A DNA stretch of 64,000 bases. It comes from Marchantia polymorpha subsp. ruderalis (Eukaryota; Streptophyta; Marchantiopsida; Marchantiales; Marchantiaceae). Location of the stretch: NCBI GenBank assembly GCA_037833965.1, contig AP031351.1:12970501-13034500 (forward strand). Direction: 5' to 3'. The notes beneath the pieces are model-generated. The model saw only the letters and a program-made list of their open reading frames with translations, had not been told where the DNA came from and did not search any database. The translations under genes and the position numbers were made by a program. Every line of letters begins with the position of its first letter. Position 1 is the stretch's first letter. Below, one piece after another: positions 49,561 to 61,310 of this stretch.

Positions 49561-50363
49561 TGTGTGTTGGCTCCATATCGTGGGTTAAGACTCTGGTCTG
49601 CAACCTCCGGGCTGACTCTCACTCAAGTTTACCTCAGATGGTTTTTTGGTAGCTCATCATGATTCTAGAAGAGTAGTATTTCGCATCATACTCATAACAC
49701 CCTCTCACACAATCTCTCAAGGTATCCTTCCAACTCACCCCCTCATCGACACTCAAAAGTACTGAAAATTTGTCACTTTTTCATATATGAAACAAGTCTC
49801 TACAAATGAACTCTCCAAACTTGCTTGAGAGTCTCTTCCCTACCTCTCTATATATACTACTTGAGAATTTACCATAATAACAAATGGTAATTCCTTTCTA
49901 ACTTACTCTTACAAAGATAAACCATAGTAATTTTGACTAGTTATCAATATGTGGCAACATGCCATTGGCCTCTTAAACCTTCTAGATCTTTACTAATCCC
50001 TAGATTGAGGTGGCGACATGCCATTTGTGCCTTTCCAACTTCTAGAACCTCCACTTTCCACTAAGTCAACAGTAGACTTACTCTAACCAATGAAGTACTC
50101 CTTACTTAAGTCAAACCAATCAAAACTAAACATGAAGTCCAAAAGTCTTTTCTCTTGGAATTTAGACTTTTGTACAAGACAAAATAGAAGTGCTCACTCA
50201 AATCTTCTAGAACTTCTCTAGTTATTCCGCCAAGTATAGACATTATAGCTAAACTAACTAGACTTAGTCATAACTAGCTAGATTTAGTTATGACTATCCT
50301 AACCATGATTAACTTCTTGGCTAATTTTAGTTCTAGTTCACACATACAACATTAGGTCTTACA
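49561..50363 (-). mobile_element. Candidate solo or truncated LTR
   Basis: On the minus strand the segment begins TGTAAGACC at 50363 and ends near 49561-49565 in ...CCAACACA, so the ends have the TG...CA form of LTRs, with about 800 bases between. About two thirds along it has a TATA-box-like tatatatagagagg, followed by a stretch like a transcription start and R/U5 region. No retroelement coding region adjoins it on either side and I see no matching target-site duplication, so it would be a solo or truncated LTR. The call rests on overall form only. Confidence 0.35.
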
Positions 50364-51430
50364 GGTCAGTTTAGATTGGCATGCGATTCTCCTCATTTTG
50401 CCGCTTCTCCGTCCTCCGGTTTGTCTACTTCCGCTCTCCGTGTGGTTTCTGGCGGCCCTTTTTTCCACTTGTTATGCAACTGATTTATAAATCCTCCTTT
50501 GCCGGATTCGGGCCGGATGCATTTAGCAGGCCTCGGACAAAAGATCTAATACCAGATGTCTTTGTACATTGTCCTTTCCGACCTACAGTCCTTATCTCTC
50601 GCCACGGACTTTCCGATGATCTCCTTTCTTTTGTTCGAGAGGAGAAAGAAGACTGCGACGACGGAGGGAGCAACGGAGAGGACAGAAAGCTACCAACGCC
50701 ACTCGCTTGAACAACCTCGACCGTATGCTCTCCGGGATGACGGTATACATACACCATTTGTCAGTCACCGTCACCGTCACCAAGTGGATTTCACCGTCAC
50801 TGTCGCTAGGTTTCGCGCTTCTCGCTCAAAACAAGACCGTCCGGCGTTTCTTGCAAGACATTTCTTGTCGATGGCGGATCGATGTCGATGTCGATGGCAG
50901 AATTAAGATCGATCGATGGCGAATCGATGTCGATGTCGGAATTAAAATCGATCGGAGCGGTTGCTGAGAAGTGGAGCTGAGTCTTCACGAAATGGCGCTT
51001 ATCAAATCGCGCTTATCCGGTATGAACGAAGATATCGGCTTAAAACGAAGATAATAATCTCCCATTCGTAAGAAAGAGACTGTAAAAACCGATAGGTTGT
51101 GTTCATGTGTTTTTTGTTCTTCTTATTGAAAAATCTTGGCCTCTGTTTGTAAGATTTGGAAATTTTTGGGGCATTTTTTCAGTTGTTGTGATATGGCGAT
51201 GGTCACTATTATCTACGATGCGAATGCCGGACTGTAATGTAGAACGGAGAGAAGTGTGGGCTCGATGAGTTTGGACCTGTGCAGGAGTGAAAGAGAAGTC
51301 AGAGAGATTCATCGCACCGCAATCCGCATACGGATTCAGCTCACGCTTCGCTACCGGGGCAGTGGAATGCCGAGCTAGGATTTCATAATTGCATCACTTC
51401 ACACAGTCTAGATTCACCACGAAGGTAGTG
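50364..51430. other. Intermediate-GC DNA, no gene recognised
   Basis: A short island of higher GC content between AT-rich blocks. It contains ACCGTC-type repeats (about 50759-50800) and a two-copy repeat at 50870-50953. A 109-aa ORF at 50381-50710 has no domain I recognise. Confidence 0.4.
50870..50953. repeat. Two-copy tandem repeat, about 39-45 bp unit
   Basis: Copies gatggcggatcgatgtcgat... (50870-50914) and gatggcgaatcgatgtcgat... (50915-50953) differ by a small indel and a few substitutions. Each is itself built from repeated tcgatg units. Confidence 0.8.
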
Positions 51431-51435
51431 ATGAG

Positions 51436-51517
51436 TCCAGACCACACGAATGCACTGTTCATACGAGGAATAAATTTGTATGGAAGGAAGAAATGAGCTT
51501 ATGTAAGTTGATTTCTT
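51436..51517 (+). repeat. Direct repeat, copy 1
   Basis: An 82-base segment containing aggaataaatttgtatggaa. It is closely matched by 52561-52642 with few substitutions and no length change. Confidence 0.85.
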
Positions 51518-52560
51518 CCCTTACTCTCCTGGGTATATATACTATCAGGAACAGCTCCTTAGAGCTCCAAGTCCACTATGGCCACGAAAGGGATGATTGG
51601 CACTAGTTACATGTCGTAGTACACTTGCAGTTCATTTATCTTGGCTTGTATACAATAGATGGTAGATATTGCATAGTAGGTAGACTGCCTCTATATCTAC
51701 CAGTACCTGTAGATAATCACTTAAAACTCTACTGAATGCCTGCACTAGCACATGCTCATTTTAGCGCAAAATGTCAAGTAATTTAACCGATTGGTCAAGC
51801 TTAATGGCTTAATGACTTGGTCAAGCCATTATGCAAGACTAAAAACCATATGGAAACATGATCAAGTGTACTTTACACTTTCAGTGTGATCATTGATTGA
51901 CCTTAGACATGCATTTTCCTACAATACCACTTGGGCATGCACATCCAGTCAGATTAGCCCCTTTAGTAAACTTTATCTTCTTCTGATGCCAACACAAATC
52001 TCATGTGCGACGGTAGCTCAACAAGGAGATGTGATACACATTTTTTTTTACTCATAGGTTGCCTGAACTTCTCCGTTTGTACACCCTTGTCACACAGGCA
52101 ATTAGTATTAAATAATTGTCTTTTCTGGCCAATATTTTATGTCCAGATTTTGATTTCGTATTACAATTTTTGTGTTGAGATTGTTTCACTTTGACATTTA
52201 TCCTCTATTTGGCAGTAGTGATAAATTACATGTCTCACTTATTCATAAGTGTAGATTTCACGAGAGTTTTTCCGTAACACATCAATTTTCTACTTTAACA
52301 TAAAGACATGTTTTTACGATTATTCCAAACTATTCTATTCCACTAGTTTTATTTGTGACTTTTTCCACATATGTTTTAGGTTGTACATATGTTGGTATTT
52401 TTTTTCCTTTCTGAATTATGACGTTGCATGGAATATAATTACATTTTCTTGGGTATTATGAAATATTGACGTGATCTTTTGCATTAACCTTTATTTTAGT
52501 CTGCTCTGATCGTGAACTTATGTAAGCTGTAAACTACCTCCGCAACACCTTAATGGTGTT
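51518..52560. other. DNA between the two direct repeats, no gene seen
   Basis: AT-rich, particularly after 52000. No protein domain or long ORF. It may be the body of a small non-autonomous element bounded by the 82-base repeats, but nothing internal proves that. Confidence 0.35.
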
Positions 52561-52642
52561 TTCAGACCACGCAAATGCACAATCCATACAAGGAATAAAT
52601 TTGTATGGAAGGAACAAATGAGCTTATGTAAGCTGATTTCTT
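52561..52642 (+). repeat. Direct repeat, copy 2
   Basis: Same orientation and length (82 bases) as copy 1, exactly 1125 bases downstream. A perfect 18-base inverted repeat starts six bases after it. Confidence 0.85.
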
Positions 52643-52647
52643 TTGCA

Positions 52648-52719
52648 ACAAATGTATGTGAAGTTTTTCATAAATTCACACAATCTCATTATGAAGTTTT
52701 CAACTTCACATACATTTGT
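52648..52719. repeat. Inverted repeat with 18-base perfect arms
   Basis: Arms acaaatgtatgtgaagtt (52648-52665) and its complement (52702-52719) flank a 36-base loop. It could be a small foldback element or a cruciform-forming site. Confidence 0.85.
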
Positions 52720-53007
52720 GATTGTATAGCAGTGTCAGTTCAAAACAACATGGCACTTCAGAGGTAGTTATATTTGTTGAAGTTGTTTGATCAATATCGT
52801 TGTGCTGCAATCAAACAACATGTAGCTTGTTCTGCAGTCATAATGGTATCAGGTTTTGTACATGGATCGCGATAGAGTTGGTTCATTATTGAGCCCGTCC
52901 TTTTTTTCTTTTCCATATGCGTGCTTATGCATTATGTAGGCTTGTAGGGTAGGTTAGAAATGAATAAAAGGCGAGGAACAAAATTATTTTTTTTGTTGTT
53001 GGCTGTT

Positions 53008-53078
53008 CGCAGTATAGAGTAATTGGTAACTCTTCAGGCTCATAATCTGAATGTTGTGGGTTCGAATCGTTTACTGTT
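53008..53078 (+). tRNA. tRNA-Met(CAU)-like sequence, probably a pseudogene or SINE head
   Basis: A 71-base segment folds roughly as a tRNA. The acceptor arm CGCAGTA pairs with TACTGTT (five Watson-Crick pairs plus one G-U). The D arm is GAGT-AATTGGTA-ACTC. The anticodon arm is TCAGG-CTCATAA-TCTGA, with anticodon CAT at 53041-53043. The T loop sits in GGGTTCGAATCG, which also fits a Pol III B box. The T stem pairs poorly (GTGGG against CGTTT), so a working tRNA is unlikely. The D and anticodon arms resemble organellar initiator tRNA-Met. It could be a nuclear copy of an organellar tRNA or the tRNA-derived head of a SINE. Confidence 0.45.
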
Positions 53079-54008
53079 TTTTGCACATGCAAGACCTTCG
53101 GGGAGTTCAAAATTCATTTCTTTCTTTATCCTACACATACATGTATAGAAATTGGCTTCTGACCATTATGTCCAATTGCAGTCTTCTGGAATATTACCAT
53201 ATTCTACAGCGCGTACATTAGCAAGGTGTTGTGGAAAAGCTTGTGTGGTTCATATGTGGGTCCATCAATGGGAAGGTACTATAACTATTTGCTACACGAT
53301 TCCAGCTTCCTTCCAGCTTCACATGCTCTTGCTAATTATGTCATGTGTTTGAAGTGAAGTTTCTTTGTAATTTTAGATGAATTTTTGTCTTGTCAATGAA
53401 ATATAACTTTCATTTGATTCAATTGTTTACAGGAAAAATAAACGCAATGGATAGTTTAATTCATGTTCAATCACCTTCTTCAGGCATATTCCATGCAAAT
53501 GATTTGCAATGAACTTGGAAAATGCGTCATTCTCTTGTGGAGATAGCTCGTATCCAAGTGAAAGGGTAGATGATTTTGTAGATGGTGAAGGCAGAAGTAA
53601 TATAGAGTTTGAGACAACCTTTTGTAAAAGGCGAATAAATGATAAACCAAGTTCCAACACGGATTGTTTCAAAATTGTAACTTATTGATGTGCTTTTGGA
53701 ACATTCAATCAGCCATCTTGAATTCAAGACAGAATAACTAGAAAATGCACCTACCCACCTCTCGGTAAATGTGACAATAGAAGACCACTATCGAGAAAGA
53801 TAAACTTCAATGATCATCTGAAAAGAGTATGTGTTTGTAACTTTATTGTTACATACTATAAATTTGAACCTGATATTGCAGTTATATATTACAAAAAAAG
53901 GTGTATGTATTTTGTTTGAATCTTTTTATAGTTTAAATTTGTTGATGTATATATTATCATTGTGTGTTATTTCATGTATATGTATTCATTTTAAGTTGAT
54001 TTTTACAC

Positions 54009-56967
54009 TTGTATTGCAAAATTCATTGTAATGATAAAGGCGAAAGGTGTCACGGAAGAATTGCAAAAATTGAAGATGATCCTTGGAGTCCTAAGTGTGC
54101 ATATGCTCCACAAATTACAAACGAGCTCAGACAAAATTTAGAGCATTTGTTTAGATGGGGTTGGACTATTACACAAGTTTTTGATATGCATTTAAAACAG
54201 CAGATTCAAATAGGAGATCCATAATGTACTTTCAATAATCCAGCTCCGATTCCGTGGTCCATTAGAGAAGCTAGAGATGACTCCATTCATCTGAAATATC
54301 TGCATAACATAAAAGCAAAGTTGGCGAGCAAAACTATATGTTTCATGACAACGATCAACAATCTGTGCAGATTTGGATCAATGTGCATCCTCATTTTGTG
54401 CTTCTACATCAACAGTATAAATATGCAGATATGTCTTAATATTTCATGTTGGTTCTTCAATCTAAATGGCAATTAGGTATGATCATTCATTATTGTCGAA
54501 ATAAGCCTCTAGCATTGGATAGCACGTTTGCGACAACCAAATATGACGTAAGTTTTGATTAAGTTATATCTTGAGTTGTTGAATCTGTTTAGGACATTGT
54601 GTAGTGAAATGAGTCATAGAGTAACATCTGTATTGCTTATTTTGTTCTTAGTTTTACATTATTATATATTGCACATTTTTTTTAATTCCTTTTGACTAAT
54701 AATATGTTGTGTGTTGTTACAATGCAGTTTACTTTTTTTACATTTATTGCATTTGATAGTCATATAGGACAAATGGGATTGCCCGTTGCCTGAAGCATTC
54801 AACAAAAAGAGACTAAAGAGTTGGTAGTGAACTTTTTGCAAAAGATTAAAACGGCAGCATTAGAGTTGGAGCCTGATTAGAAACCAAGTTGTTTTATAAT
54901 TGATTGTGCTACTCAAGAGGTTGCTTCATTGAAATCTATGTTTCTATGCGTTCCAGTCATATTTTGCACATTTCACATTCAAAGGAAATTTTGAGATGTT
55001 TTTTTGTTTAATACAATGATTTATATGCAGATCCACATATAACGTTTAGAGTATTACAAAGATATCTTTTAGTAGTATTTGCATATTGAAATCTAATTCA
55101 TGTTTTATATGTGTTCAGAGCATGAAAGGAAAATTTGATACAGAAAGTGAAAAACCAAAAGCTTATATTGAAAATGTCTGATGCTTTTTGAAAAATGATG
55201 TATGCTGACAATGAAATTCTGATGTGGGAACGTTGGATGCAATTTCAAACGAGATTTGTTTCAAAAACTGAGTTTTTGAATTATTTCAAACAAGAATGGA
55301 TCAAAAAAATTGGTATAGTATCTTATCTGAGATGATTTTATTTAGCTCATCTATGTTACCTTTACGCTACTTTCATAAGTTATGTTTTTATTGTTTTTTA
55401 ATTACAATATTTAACGAATGTTTTGTATGTTGATTTCATAGACAAATGGTTGGTGATTTGTTGAAATTTTGATCACGCAAACCAGATGACAAATGGGGCA
55501 ATAAAAGCTTGGCATCTAACCATGAAAAAAATTGTTTCAAAGGATGATAGGTGGTTTGAAAGCTCGTCGTTTGGACAGATTATTAGACATGCTTTTTGGA
55601 AGCATGTTGCACTTCTTTCTATATAACATTTGTAGAAAGTCAATGGGATTGGTAGTCAATTGGAAAAAGGAAGAAGTTGCTATCTCCAGTGTATGTGCAG
55701 CAGAAAATGAAATGAAATACGCTAAGATGAAAATTCGTATGATTTTGCATTTGTATTTATTTATTTTTGCTTCTATCATATAAGTCATTATAACTTTTTA
55801 TAAATTGTGTTTTGATCATAAATAATGATATGTTTTCTATGCTGTATTCACGTGGCGTTTCCATATCCCCCAAAACCAAATTTTGCTGAGGTAACATGTC
55901 CAAAATAAAAAACTCAGTACATTGTTCGAGATTGTTATTCTATGCTGCCATCGTGTGATTGTTAGTGGGCTGTGAGAGTAAACATGTGCAAACAATGCAA
56001 AGCTTTGATGTGCAAAGGGCACCAAGGAGTATTCATTATTCAACAACATGGAACGTGGGCTGGATCCCAATAAGAAGGTTTTGTATATGATAAGGATCTA
56101 GAGTTCTTAGAAAATAATCCTCAACTGTTAGTAGGATATAATGAAGAATTGCAAGGAGAAAAAGATTATGAAATGTTAGATGTGAATCAAGATAACCGAG
56201 ATTCGATATTAGAATCGAGGTTTAATGAGAGAAACATTTGTGTTGAAAAATCAAGAGAAGCTTGGATGCAAATAGAAAAAATGGCATCGAATAGTGATAG
56301 CATAGTGCAGAGCACACTAGCTGTGATGAACAGATTTTTGCATGACTTGAAAGTTCAAGAGCAATGTCAATTAGAAACAGGAGAGTACACATTCACAACA
56401 ATCGACATGTTCATCAGACCAAGTGGCTTGACATTGAAAAAAAGATTGGGGATGGTTGACAAGTATAATGGCGCAAAAAGAAGCAATTCAATTGTAAAAA
56501 ACTATCTTGAAAAAAAATGTCGTCTGATACAACCGAGAGTTTTTTTGGTAAGTGTTTTTTAACATGCATTGAATTGAATTGTTTATAATATATTTGGATG
56601 TATGTATTAGTTTTGTCTTTGAATTTATTCATATATTTATTGCAACTAATGTATTATCACTTGTGAAAACTTGCAAGATTTGGATCACACATCAAAAATT
56701 AGAGTATTAGAGATCGGAGATGTTATTAGTGATGACAATATTCTTCTTGATGTTATTCCAGAAGTTCGGGGAAAAAAAAGAGAGACAATTAGGAAGGAGT
56801 TGTTCAGACGTAGCACTCAATTGCGAGGAAAACGTAAAAGTAGGAAACCACAAACTGATTTGAATAGAATCTCTTTACCTGCAACTAGAATTTTCATGCC
56901 AAAACGTCTAGGCAGAGAGTTTTCTGTTGGTACAAATATGATTCATCTAAATGATTATCAAGTGTAA
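54009..56967 (+). pseudogene. MULE (Mutator-like) transposase gene, decayed
   Basis: Pieces of a plant MULE transposase appear in order on the plus strand. The N-terminal part is at 54009-54224 (GERCHGRIAKIEDDPW, APQITNELRQNLEHL). The start of the DDE core follows at about 54470-54547 (KWQLGMIIHY, KPLALDSTFATTKYD). An intron with good sites spans 54548-54727. Then comes FTFFTFIAFDSHIGQMGLPVA and CFIIDCATQEVASLKSMF (54728-54994), WERWMQFQTRFVSKTEFLN (from about 55200), ARRLDRLLDMLFGS (55550-55620) and a decayed SWIM-like zinc region near 55970-56020 (NMCKQCKALMC). Two better-preserved C-terminal exons, 56149-56550 and 56679-56967, are joined by a GTAAGT donor. In-frame stops at 54791, 54878 and 54992 and several frame changes show that it is inactive. 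Terminal inverted repeats were not found by eye. Confidence 0.8.
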
Positions 56968-59900
56968 TGAACTGATTGATAATTAGATTTCATAGTGCTG
57001 GATCAAAGCTTCTTCTTTTTAGAAACAAGTGTGATTCTAGATTGTGAGAATTATTCAGAGAGATCATTTGTATTCTAAAAAGAAAAGAGATATAATTCTA
57101 TTTGTGTACTGTTCAGGGGATTATTTATCTTTCTATCCAACTGCGCATCAATGAACTAATGTGTGGTTTCATTTTAAATTTTGAGTTCCTAGTACAAGTT
57201 ATTGAGGGTATTTCTTTTGCACTTTTCTCTCTAATATTTCCGACCTTGCACTTTTCCTCATAGGGCAAGGTGTTCTTTGTATGCTCCTCTATTGGATGTG
57301 GTAGCATATTCTGTTATGAGTCCGTAGGTGTCAGCTTTGTCATTCTCTTTTGTATCTTGTCAAGTTACTGGATCGTTCAATGGTAGTTGGATTGTGGACG
57401 GGGTTGTGTATGGCAATCTTTTTGGTCTCCTTGGCAATCTCCTTGTTCGCAGAAGTAAGGAGCTATGACAGAGACTCTAGTAGGCATCACTACCTACTAC
57501 TTTTCATGAGAGTTGTTCAGCTCCCTCTTTTCTTCTCGCTTGGCAGTCTGTAACTCTGTTCAGTACAGTAGTGCAAACCATGACCAAGGCTCCGATCGAA
57601 ACCAATCTCTTCCCCTCTTATGACATACATTCTTTTTTCGTTTGTGAGCTTTCACTTGTGAAGTGCTTGCGGTTCCGGGGAACTCATTCAAAGTTGTACT
57701 GTAGCAGGGTCATGATGGTTTCTTACCTAGGTTGAGGCTGGAAATTATAGAAACGTAGTTTATTTTGATCCGAAATTACAGTTTTTGATCGTACTTTTAC
57801 CTAGGCTTGTATTGAGATGATGTAGTGATAATCTAGTGATAATCTAGTGGCTACCGTGCTCAGTATATGGAGTCTAGCAGGAGATATTTTGCGTCACTTA
57901 TTGAACGATACACAAGGCGAGACTTTTCCTGCTCCTCTTTTGCCAAAGAATTTTGGACGGGACAGATGAATGTGCCAAGGTCAGGGCTGGTCATTTTTCT
58001 GTTGCACAATATCTCTGCTGCAATGTGTTCCGCATTATGGATTCGTCATTAGAGCAACTTGAAATTACTGTTGTGAATTACCAGCTGGTTTTGCTGGGAA
58101 GTGAAAGAAATGATGGCATGTGAAGCAGATTTCTTCATTCACTTGGCGGAAATGTCGTACTTTCAGCCGGATCATTAATCTTGTAATTTGCCTGTATTGA
58201 GAACTGTAATATGCATGGATATTTCTGTTGCTTATTCTCCTCTGCTATACTCGGAGGTTCTCTCACACCTATACATGTGATACATTGATTTGTACACCCA
58301 TCTAAATTCATCAAAAATTCCTAGAATCCACTCGATTATGTTTGCCGCTATCGAAAGAATCTGGTCTGAAAATTGATTTTGAAACTCTGAGAATTGTTAT
58401 GAAACGCTCTCGACACATCATTAAATCTGACAAATTTGTATAAGCTTCGAATGCGTGCTTACAGTTTTGTTTCCAGGATTACTTTTTGACTCCACAAAAT
58501 GAGATGTCTTCTACCGAAAGTACCATAACAAAAATGAGTTATCGAATGACTAGCATTAGCAGCATTGGCATCAGCAGCATTGGCAGCAGCCACAGATGAG
58601 ACAACAAAAAAAAGTCCCTCTCAACTTTTCGACCCAGAAACGCATATACTCGCGTTTGCATTGCAGGCACAAATAAACTCTTCTGCCTTGAGGTTTCTTA
58701 GTCTTTTTAGTGGAGATTTGGTATTTGAGCAGCAAGATAATCTGGTCGTCACAGCCTCTCGAGCATGTGAGCGATTGCGGTGGAGCCATAGTCGGTCAGA
58801 CATCTACAATTCATGCAGTAGTAGTGGTAGTAGAGTAGTAATTGACAATGGGATGCTGTTGCTGCTGTGCTGGCGAGGCCCACTCATTCAGCTCATCTCA
58901 TCTGATCAATGTCATCTCAACAAATGCTCGGCTCGGCTCCGAACCACTTCCCTTCCCTCACCCCATCCACTAACATCTCGCTGCTGCTGGACATCGAGTA
59001 CTGAATGATCTACCCCACACACCGATCCTGATAGGGACTTAACGAGCAAAGTCGAATTTCACCCACTGCCATGAGCCCATTAATACGAAACTCTATGAAA
59101 CTTCTTCCCCTGTGAAACACATCTCACTACATCCCTCCCTCCCCCTTTGAAACATTACTCTATTTTGTACTCGTGTTATGTCCTTCCTGTCTTCCTGTCT
59201 ACTACATGATGGCCTCCCTTTCCCTTTGCCCCGACCTGGAGGGCATGGTGAGCCGTGGGTTGCCGAATCAATGGCTTTTCTGCAACGCGAGTCGCTTGTT
59301 GAATAGCCACGAGCAGCAGCAATACGCAGGCCGCTCTGCTCTCGTGCTGCTCACTCGGCCTTCGGCTTGTCTTGGCTCAAGCCGGGCCGGGCTCGCGGCG
59401 CTTTGCATCGCGCCGACACGTGTCTCCCATCGGTGCACATGTGTTGAATTTGAATACCAAAGGGTGCCCTCTCGACGGGTGACTTCTTGAGGCGACGGTG
59501 TAAAAGGAGAGACTGTCACGACGGTGACCGTATGCCGTCAGCGCACAGTCATACGGTCGGGGTTGTTCTAGCCTGCAGTCTACCAACGCGCAGACCGCTG
59601 TCATCTTCGAGGTTGGTATCTGTTTTTCCCGCCCTCTTTGTGCAATTCCTTAGTGGGGAGGATTCCTTTACTGAAGAGAATGACTCATTGGAATGACTCA
59701 TTCCTCTTCATTGGTTATTCCGACTGACCAATTCCGAGAATATCCCGTTTTAAGTGGGCGAGTTGCAACACATCTTCTATTTCTTAGGGCCTAGCCCATG
59801 TTTTAACTTTAGTTTCACCTATCAAATCAGAAATGATGGATATTCCATCCTTTTTGTTCTTGGGCTTTTTTCTTCTTCGCTATTAGCCTGCCAGACTAGA

Positions 59901-60540
59901 ATCAGAGAGCTACGAAGTGAATAAAGTAGATAAGTAAATAAGTAAATACAACCTCATTTTGCAAAGAGATTACTTGAATCTTGTATGTCGTATTAACCGC
60001 AGTTCGTCTGCCAGCCGAAGGACCATGTCATTTCGCACTGATATGCGGCACATCGTGTCAGGCAACATGATAGCTACCCTCAATATCGATCTGTATCTAC
60101 TCATTCTGTCGTTCATGGTGGGTGTGTTTTAGGCGGGTGAAGTTCTTATAATGGACTCTTGCGTCTACAGGAATCTCTAGAGAAAGTGTCTTTCTTCTCT
60201 GTCCCGAAATACTGCTTCCACTGGGTAGTCTTGTAAAATTTCGCATTGTCTTGCTATTGTCTCGCTTGTCAGGTCATTGGCATGATTTGAGCCAAGAAGT
60301 GTTGCAAAACTCGGCCCATCTTCCGTGCTGTTCTCCACAGAATTATCATTGCACTGTGTTTCGTGTTCCCCGTTTCTTAATTTTTCCAGAGCAGGGTCTT
60401 ACTACGTAATATGATCAAGAATATTTGGCAGTTTCTCTCACCCGTTCGTTTGCGACGGTGATCTTGGGTGTGTAGTGGGAGTTTTCGCATCCCGACGTGT
60501 GCCTAGTAATATTCGAAGTTCTCGTAGTGGAAAGGTTGTA
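56968..60540. other. Intermediate-GC DNA, no gene recognised
   Basis: ORFs up to 147 aa occur (for example 58565-59008 on the plus strand, Ala-rich because of GCA repeats at 58555-58600), but none has a domain or supportable splicing. Small direct repeats are present: agtgataatct twice at about 57824-57845 and gaatgactcatt twice near 59680-59702. Confidence 0.4.
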
Positions 60541-60547
60541 TGATCAT

Positions 60548-60590
60548 GTCAATTTACCGTGATCGACTGCGTCGATCACGGTAAATTGAC
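60548..60590. repeat. Perfect inverted repeat, 20-base arms and 3-base loop
   Basis: Arm gtcaatttaccgtgatcgac (60548-60567), loop tgc, and the exact complement at 60571-60590. It would form a very stable hairpin in RNA or a cruciform in DNA. Confidence 0.97.
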
Positions 60591-60592
60591 CT

Positions 60593-60620
60593 GAATCCAT
60601 GACCTTAAGGTCATGGATTC
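60593..60620. repeat. Perfect 28-base palindrome
   Basis: The sequence from gaatccatgacctt to its exact complement (aaggtcatggattc) has no spacer. It lies two bases after the preceding inverted repeat. Confidence 0.97.
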
Positions 60621-61130
60621 TTCAGTATTCAATACATCATAAAGTACTTCCTTTTAGCTCCTTTTGATTATCATCCCACGTAGTCACTCAATTGTGCTTC
60701 GACTACGACATTCGTGACCGTTCGTGGTTGTCATGAAGAGTTATGGTAGACTCAGTATGGATTTTGCGTTTCTAACTTTGTTTAAATATTATCAAATGGA
60801 CGTATGATACGGATCGCGCTGATTATTATGATGGATGTGCGAACGGCTGAATCTAACACATCTAATCGACAGGGCACCTTCCGAATTTAGTAAAGTTGGA
60901 TGAGTGGCCAAGACTCCTGCACGAGGGTGTGGTGGAGCCCGGACATCTACTGGAGGTTTACATGCCTCGTGCAGAAGGCTCTATGCAACACAATGGTTAA
61001 GGGTTGGCGGAGTATCGATCAGAAGAGAGTGCACGATAGGCCCTGAACTTGTTATCAGGTCGGATTACATTTTACAATCGGGTTCCCCGCCTTCCAGTAA
61101 TGCCGCCGGCATTCATCTTCCATTCCTCAT
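60621..61130. other. DNA after the palindromes, no gene recognised
   Basis: Intermediate GC. A plus-strand ORF from 60904 to 61284 overlaps the repeat described next and has no recognisable domain. I consider it a shadow. Confidence 0.35.
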
Positions 61131-61310
61131 TATCAGGGTAGCGTCCGCTTCGCTTTCCTCATTCTCTGGATACTTACCTGTCGGTGCGGCTGGCTCTGCC
61201 ATCTCTATATTCTCCGAGGCCCATCAAACCTGCTGCTTACCTGGCGGTGTTGCCTGCTGTGCGATCTCTTCGTCCTCCGAATAACTTAGAAAACATACTA
61301 TTCTCAGTAA
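61130..61310 (-). CDS. Possible minus-strand exons with repeated acidic motif, partial gene
   Basis: Two related segments of about 42 bases on the minus strand each end in a good donor: ACCGCCAG followed by GTAAGC (near 61242) and CCGACAG followed by GTAAGT (near 61180). In one frame they code SEDEEIAQQATPPG and SENIEMAEPAAPTG. A third, more diverged unit reads ENEESEADATL and the frame then ends. The shared coding motif and splice sites suggest duplicated mini-exons, but no upstream or downstream exon can be joined with confidence and no domain is known. It could also be a simple tandem repeat in non-coding DNA. Confidence 0.25.

Noticed and set aside
57350-57553. 67-aa ORF with a hydrophobic segment on the plus strand
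   Set aside because: It is short, isolated, without a recognisable family and without flanking exons. One hydrophobic run is not enough to call a membrane protein gene.
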